A stretch of 64,000 nucleotides of DNA from Ostrinia nubilalis. Its lineage: Eukaryota > Arthropoda > Insecta > Lepidoptera > Crambidae. Numbering within the stretch: position 1 is the first letter of the stretch; each line of letters begins with the position of its first letter. Below the pieces are notes generated by a model. That model was not told the DNA's origin. It searched no databases and was given only the letters and a program-made list of their open reading frames with translations. The stretch is from NCBI RefSeq assembly GCF_963855985.1, contig NC_087098.1:11862501-11926500 (forward strand), written 5' to 3'. Shown piece by piece: positions 58,101 to 64,000 of this stretch. The position numbers and the translations under genes were made by a program.

Positions 58101-61100
58101 GAATAACAAATCTGGTGGTTAAGTCAACAAATCGGTTACCACATGGTCCACGCAAAAAGTTCACAGTTGAAATAGTGGTGCTATTTATGAATGTAAATAT
58201 TAGTTTTGGGTTCTGGAGGTACCAAATTTACTCTCGTTTGAGATCGTTTTTGTTTGTAACTAGCATTTTTCCAACTGGATTTTTATTGGATGTATGAATG
58301 ACTAGTCTAATTAAAAAACTTACTCCGTTTCCTCCTTAACTATTTCCCTAAGTTTTTATTAAAATAAACTCTTTGACAATGTTTTAGAATCGTTTTTATA
58401 CCTACGTTATCTTCGAGGTCTGAAGATTCACATTAAAGCAGGTAAAACGGCGAATTTATTGGAACTGGCCCAAAATTACGATCATTATATTAATTATAGA
58501 GTAAACATGGTTTTGGAGTCAATTTACTAATCATTCCCCGGTTTTAATAGTGTTTTTAAAGCTTATAATGTTGTGACCGGACTCTACCTGAGATTTTTTG
58601 TTGAGTTTTTTTAATTTTAAATGTTAACTAAGTATACTTTGAGAATTAGTTCTATATAAGTCGGATACTTAGTTGTTAAGTCATTTGAGTGGTTTCGCAA
58701 CATCGGTGGGAAAATAATCTGCGTTACTTGTAAATAATTTGCGTAATTTAATGTTGATACTATGTTATTATCAATCGGTTTCATGCACGCATTTTGCTGT
58801 TGACAAGAACAAGCCGTTATTATTTTTGTTTTTTACCCGTGTCTTGGCTAACCTCTATTAAAATGAAAACCGTACAGAGTTTCTGCTAATGGAGGTTTTA
58901 TGTTGATTTTACTACACCGAAAAGTGACATAGCATTGTTTAGCCTACGAAGATGAATATTTCAGTTTTTATGGGCAAGTAAATGTCAAAAAACACAATTC
59001 CTTACTTTCAATATTATGTTACGACGACGTCACATACGCCAGACAAATTAACAGTCACTCCCACTTAATCTAAAAGTTAGTAGTTAACCCTTTGATAGGT
59101 CAAGACGGTGCCATTATCCAGCGCCCTTCCCAGAACTGTAATCCTTCTTGATCAGTTTGGGTTGGTACTAATTGTCATATTCGCAAGAAGTGATAAGCGG
59201 TAGGCGAAAACCGGATTGTTTGGAGCCTAATCATGCGAGCTTAAGGGATTCCTCGAAGCCGTTATCTTTGTCTACAAACAGCAATTTGCAATCGAGAGTT
59301 TAGGGTTAAGTAGCGTGCTTATTTATTCAGGCGTCATAGATATTGTGACGTAATTTTAGTGGTTTTCGGCATATACGTTTTGCTCCTTCATTACATTTTT
59401 ATGCGTCTAAGTTTTTGGTTGTATATCTATGGCTCTCGTATAGTCAGAGTCAAATAGTTCGTGAGAAATAAATGGGCAAAAAGTGGACATCATAACCTTA
59501 TTCAAATTGCAACGAAGACATTATGTTGCGAACTTTTTGGCTACTTTGGGTGTCACAAACTATTTAACGCTGACTGTACCTGTATAAAACGAAAACTATT
59601 TATGCACTTAACTATTTTCTTATTTTATTTAATTAATTAATAGTAGGGCAAACCGGGCATCAAACACACGTCCTCGAAGATGATTAGTTTCATTGTATCC
59701 AGCGCTCACAGCGCTTCAACACCTACGTCTAGGTAATTAAAACCAAAGACAAAGAAAATAATTGAAAGTACTTATTCAATCCTATTGACATCCAGCGCGC
59801 GTCCTGAAAGCACGTTGGAACTGAATAAAATCGCTAACGAATAGAAAAAGGAAGAGCATTCTCAATGGAATAATCCCATTAAAGGCTAGACTCAAGCGCA
59901 AATATGAACACCTTATTTAGCCATGACGGAAACGGACCAGTAGCCGGTAGCCTGAGAAACTTGTGAGCCTTCGAGGGAGTAAATCATAAAGATTCATTCT
60001 AACATAGCTGGCGTCCGATGAATAACTGTAGATCCTACAGCAATGAGCGCTGGAATATTTTATGGGATCAGTGGTGGTGCAAAACAAACAGTTTACATTG
60101 TTACAGAATTTGCGTTAAGAAAACTGTAACTTAATTATTGGTACAACCATTTCTATTTCGTGGTACGTACAACATAGTTGATGCTATCAGTATAATCTAC
60201 TCTAATCTTACCTCTTTTAATTATGATATAAATATGGTGGTGAATTTTCGGAAAGTTTAGGAAATCTTTGAATGCAGTTCTCTTTCTTTTAAAAAATAAA
60301 GGAATGTTTTCTAAGTTAAATTTTCTTTCTACAGTATGAAGTATAAGTCCCTTCAGGTGGCATTACAAAATACAAAATTCCAACACGAATATCTCTCAAA
60401 CTTTTCTTTCAACTTTTGGCAGAAAAATCCCAACTCTTGTTGACTGTTTGCTCAATCCTTGCTATGACTCTCCCGCGCAGATTGCAGATCATACATCTCA
60501 CGTTACTTTATCCATAGGAGCGAGACAGGTAATAATGTGATTAGCCGACCGATACTCGATAGCCCGCGGCTTCCAAGTCCCGAGTCCAGAAAAAGCGTCC
60601 ACACAACATACACATCGAATGTAAGGGCTGCCGATTATTTTATTATGTTCTTATTTATCATTCTAGAAAATTCTACTAATAAAATTAATGTGAAAGTATG
60701 AAATGTGATGATGAATGCATGGATGTATAGATAGATAGGTGAGAGGACCTATCCAAAAATTACTAAACAGATTTTGATAAAATTTTCCGTACAGTATTTC
60801 TGAATTAATCTAGCGATCACTTGAACGGGAACCAGAAATGGCATAATTACTGCCTCCTAATAATCTCAATCTCTATATTAATTTACGAATTAAATACAAG
60901 TAGAGTAAGTCCGAGGATTTGGTCGCAGATAATTAACAAAAATATTTAAAACAACATATCTATAACCCTCGATGGGTCATCTCTCCCGGACATCTTTCCT
61001 GGGCATACAGTAACATACATTCTAATCAACGTGTATTCGTTTCAGAAAGAATGAAACATCCTCGTCGCGGTTAACAGTGGTCACGTAAATGTGAAGGATG

Positions 61101-64000
61101 GCCGTGATCTTCAGATTTGAGGGGCGCAACTAGAGGGCAAGATAAAATATTGTGTTAGGCCTCAGAGGTGCTACTCTGCAAAACGATCCAGAGATATGAT
61201 ATAGTCTGTAATTTTTGTAGCAATAAGACCGAATAACATTAATACCGAGCTATCTGTGGATCTTGTAACCTAATTATAAATCGCAAAGTGAAGTAGTTTT
61301 AAGGATATTATAACATTTCAATCTCTCTTTGGGTCGATTTTTACCAAAATGCATTCACAAGATTGACAGTTTCTGTTGGCGCAGACTATACAGCTATATT
61401 GAGTCATAGCTTGTTTTCAGCTACCATAAATAGTAGAGCTGGTGCATTTACTCATATAATACCAACTCTATTTAGTTTTGACCTATTTCCCATCCTAATT
61501 TCAATAAAACTGATAGGAGTGCTCCTTTAGTTCCAAAAGCAAATATTCAGCGCTCGTGAACTTTGCGAAATGAAAATGGAATAGTTTCATAAATCTGGCC
61601 GCTGATATATCTAAATCGATTTACAGGGTAGACCCCGGATTACACACGACACGCACACACGCGTCCCCAAGGATTAATGTCAGACAACCCGTTTCCTGTT
61701 ACCTGTTCCGAGGCAAAAAGCAGACGCCATAGTAATAATTAATTCCTCATTTCAAAACAAAACACGTGTTTGTGTTTAGCAAAATGTTTGAGAAAGGCCC
61801 TGTTGACACTTGAGCTAAGTTCGCGTTTCTTCGGATTAGGCTCAAGATTGTTTTATTTTGTAAGGATAACATTACTTATGCTTGTGTCTGTAATTTCAAC
61901 TTGCTCTAGAAACCTAAAGGTTTCTTTAGGATTATCTTGAATGAGGGAAACTCAAATAAGGACGTTGTACGCTTGTACCACGATGATTGTGTTGGAAATA
62001 ATAATTCTGCTTTGAAAGATAAGGAGTTGATTACTTTTTGTTGAAGTCTGCGTAAAAGTTTTGTATGTGTGGTTAGGGTTATGGCGGCTAATATTAATAA
62101 ATACAGATTTCCTCATATCTCTGTGAATTTTAATTGGGTTTGGGTTTATTTGTGGAAGGTAAAATAACTTTTTATTAATCTGTGGTAAAATGTAGATCTG
62201 ACTAGTTCTAACTCTAATAAAAACTCATCAAAAAATCAAGGCGTGTCTTGTAGCCAGTTTTAGAACAAATTACCTTTTCAATCGATACCTAAACGAAAAC
62301 AATCGATCATTCTTGTAAACAGCAACTCATTTCTACAAGTCTTCAAATGCCTCCGTCATCGGTGCTTACCCAACCGTTTTGAAGTCTCTATTTTCTGTAA
62401 CAAATCCGTGCAGCGGACGCAATCTACGGGCCTAAAACAAACAATTACTCCGGTTTATTTGAAAAGTCGGGCAAAAAAGCCGAGCAATCAAATTGGAGCT
62501 ACCGTGCGGCAAAAAGCGGGATGCGCGGCGATGTAACGGCCGAGTAATAAGGTGCCCGTAGCCTGCAGATTGTATCCGTGATTCGTTTTATTAAAAGTAC
62601 GTTTTTCACCGCCCTGCGGTTGCATCACATGATGCTAGTGGAGTGACCCGTAAAACTATTTAGGTTAAATTATGGCTAAGATGGAAATCAAACCCACGAC
62701 CATAGATAGGTAGAGGGGCCCATAGTTTCACTTGCATAGATTTAATAAAATAACATCATCGTTAGCATATGGATGTCCAGTTGGACTTAAGCCTTCCCGA
62801 ATAAGCGACAGAAAGCACAATATGAAGATTTTTATCCAGACACTGTCAGATTATCTTCTCTCTACCATTCTACATAGAATGCAGTAGGTATTAGGTACAG
62901 AAATAACGATTTCATTAATAAAGACCGTATCTTCTGCCACTGATGCTAGGCTAACAAACCTCCCTGGACTACAAAGTAATTAAGAATGCTAATATACGAG
63001 TATTTTTCTTTTTAAAACTTTTTACCGTATTTTAAAAATAGTGCCTTATAGCAAAACTGGTTTGTAACTCGCCCGCGCAGAGTAGGTACCTTTAAATTCA
63101 TTACGGAGATCGTATTTCGTTGCATATGTCCTTTTTTACATAGCTCCTGTTATTTTTAAAAACAAAATGTCCATTTGCCGACTAATGCACCAACACACCC
63201 CCTAAAAAGTCGTAAATCTTAAAATAGTCGCATATATCAGAGGAAATAATATGTGAGTATGAAGAGTCAATGGACAATTAACAATTCAGGTTCAAAATCA
63301 TTTTAAATTAACTGCCTAAGCTGATACTTAGATTTGATTCCTAGTCATAAAAATACTCGTGCAGGACTCTAGATGTTGTTATTTCTCTCTAACCATTAAA
63401 ATTTGAGAGTATTTTGGTAACTGACACAGCGTAAAATAGCAGTTAAGTAAAATTTCATTAGTTTCGAGCTAACTTTACGAGGCTCTTATATTTTTTATTG
63501 CCGAGTCCACTACTTAAACGATTTTATTAGATGAAGAGGAAAAGATAAACTTACACTAAAAATTAAATTTCACGTTAGATTAAAAGTAAGACGAATTAGA
63601 TTTTGTAGGCTCGTATTAATTTTGAAATTACGGTAATTTAACATCGGAAGAAAAATACAAATAAATATTACTAGTATTATCTAACAATCTTTGACTGTTT
63701 GTATATGGAAATATTTCATGAAACAGAACTCAAAACTCGATGGCTCGGCTATCAACCAAGGACAATAAAATCTTTACTTGAGTGTATTATTCTGTTTGTG
63801 TTATGAGCAATTTCAAATCTACGGTTTCAGACATATTTCTCAAAACAGAAAATAGATTCACTTAAATCTAGAATAATAACATCGTAAAAGCAAACCAGGT
63901 AGCGACTTGAGTCTACTTCGCTATCTATCTCACAGACGTCAGAGCGTAAAACAGACCTCCGCCGCTATGAATCAACCGGGAACGCGTAACGAATCCCGGC
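55161..64000. other. Intergenic, no gene seen
   Basis: No protein gene is supported. GC-richer, repeat-free blocks lie at about 56215-56395, 56870-56960, 62395-62640 and 63900-64000. The first and third contain many CpGs in an AT-rich setting and are the best candidates for conserved non-coding DNA. 61224-61262 is a trace of the dispersed repeat also seen at 34112. 62023-62060 may be a decayed 'gaagtcggttaaaa' repeat. Short open frames at 57919 and 58115 look like chance. Confidence 0.5.

Overview
The window looks like nuclear DNA from a moth or butterfly (Lepidoptera). It is AT-rich and gene-poor. It carries repeats I recognise as typical of lepidopteran genomes: RTE-like LINE ends with (CAT)n tails, short elements opening CTAGC, and the 'gaagtcggttaaaa' motif. 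Its only convincing protein gene is a long, intronless Toll-family receptor. I see no bacterial operon, CRISPR array, rRNA or convincing tRNA. The assignment rests on pattern recognition, not on a database search.

Layout. 1-23.4 kb is intergenic DNA with scattered repeats: RTE-like ends, CTAGC short elements, a roughly 115-bp TIR MITE (four of its seven copies lie here), a truncated LINE reverse transcriptase on the minus strand (15.3-16.4 kb), an 18-bp minisatellite, and a nested MITE-in-MITE carrying a (GTTTCA)20 array at 19.4-19.8 kb. At 23.45-27.9 kb lies the Toll receptor gene, with a candidate TATA-less Inr/MTE/DPE promoter, a leader holding a chain of short upstream ORFs, one uninterrupted 1288-codon reading frame, and two poly(A) signals. 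From 27.9 to 64 kb I find no protein gene. This part holds a hAT-type MITE with a perfect 8-bp target duplication (30 kb), a 1.3-kb Transib-like element with 440-bp inverted arms (32.6-33.9 kb), a 300-bp palindromic MITE (48.8-49.1 kb), more copies of the families seen upstream, two local duplications (43.3-43.6 and 53.4-53.5 kb), and GC-rich islands that may be conserved non-coding DNA.

The receptor has a signal peptide, a long leucine-rich-repeat ectodomain split by a cysteine cluster, one transmembrane helix, a TIR domain and a 127-residue tail. This is the 18w/Toll-6/Toll-7/Tollo type, which in flies acts in cell-surface recognition during epithelial morphogenesis and, for some members, in immunity. 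The TIR sequence leans toward the 18w/Toll-7 side, but the paralogue is not certain. The most interesting observations are the overlapping uORF chain before the Toll start codon, the Transib-like element whose ends carry the RSS heptamer CACAGTG, and an unclassified dispersed repeat with eight recognisable copies.
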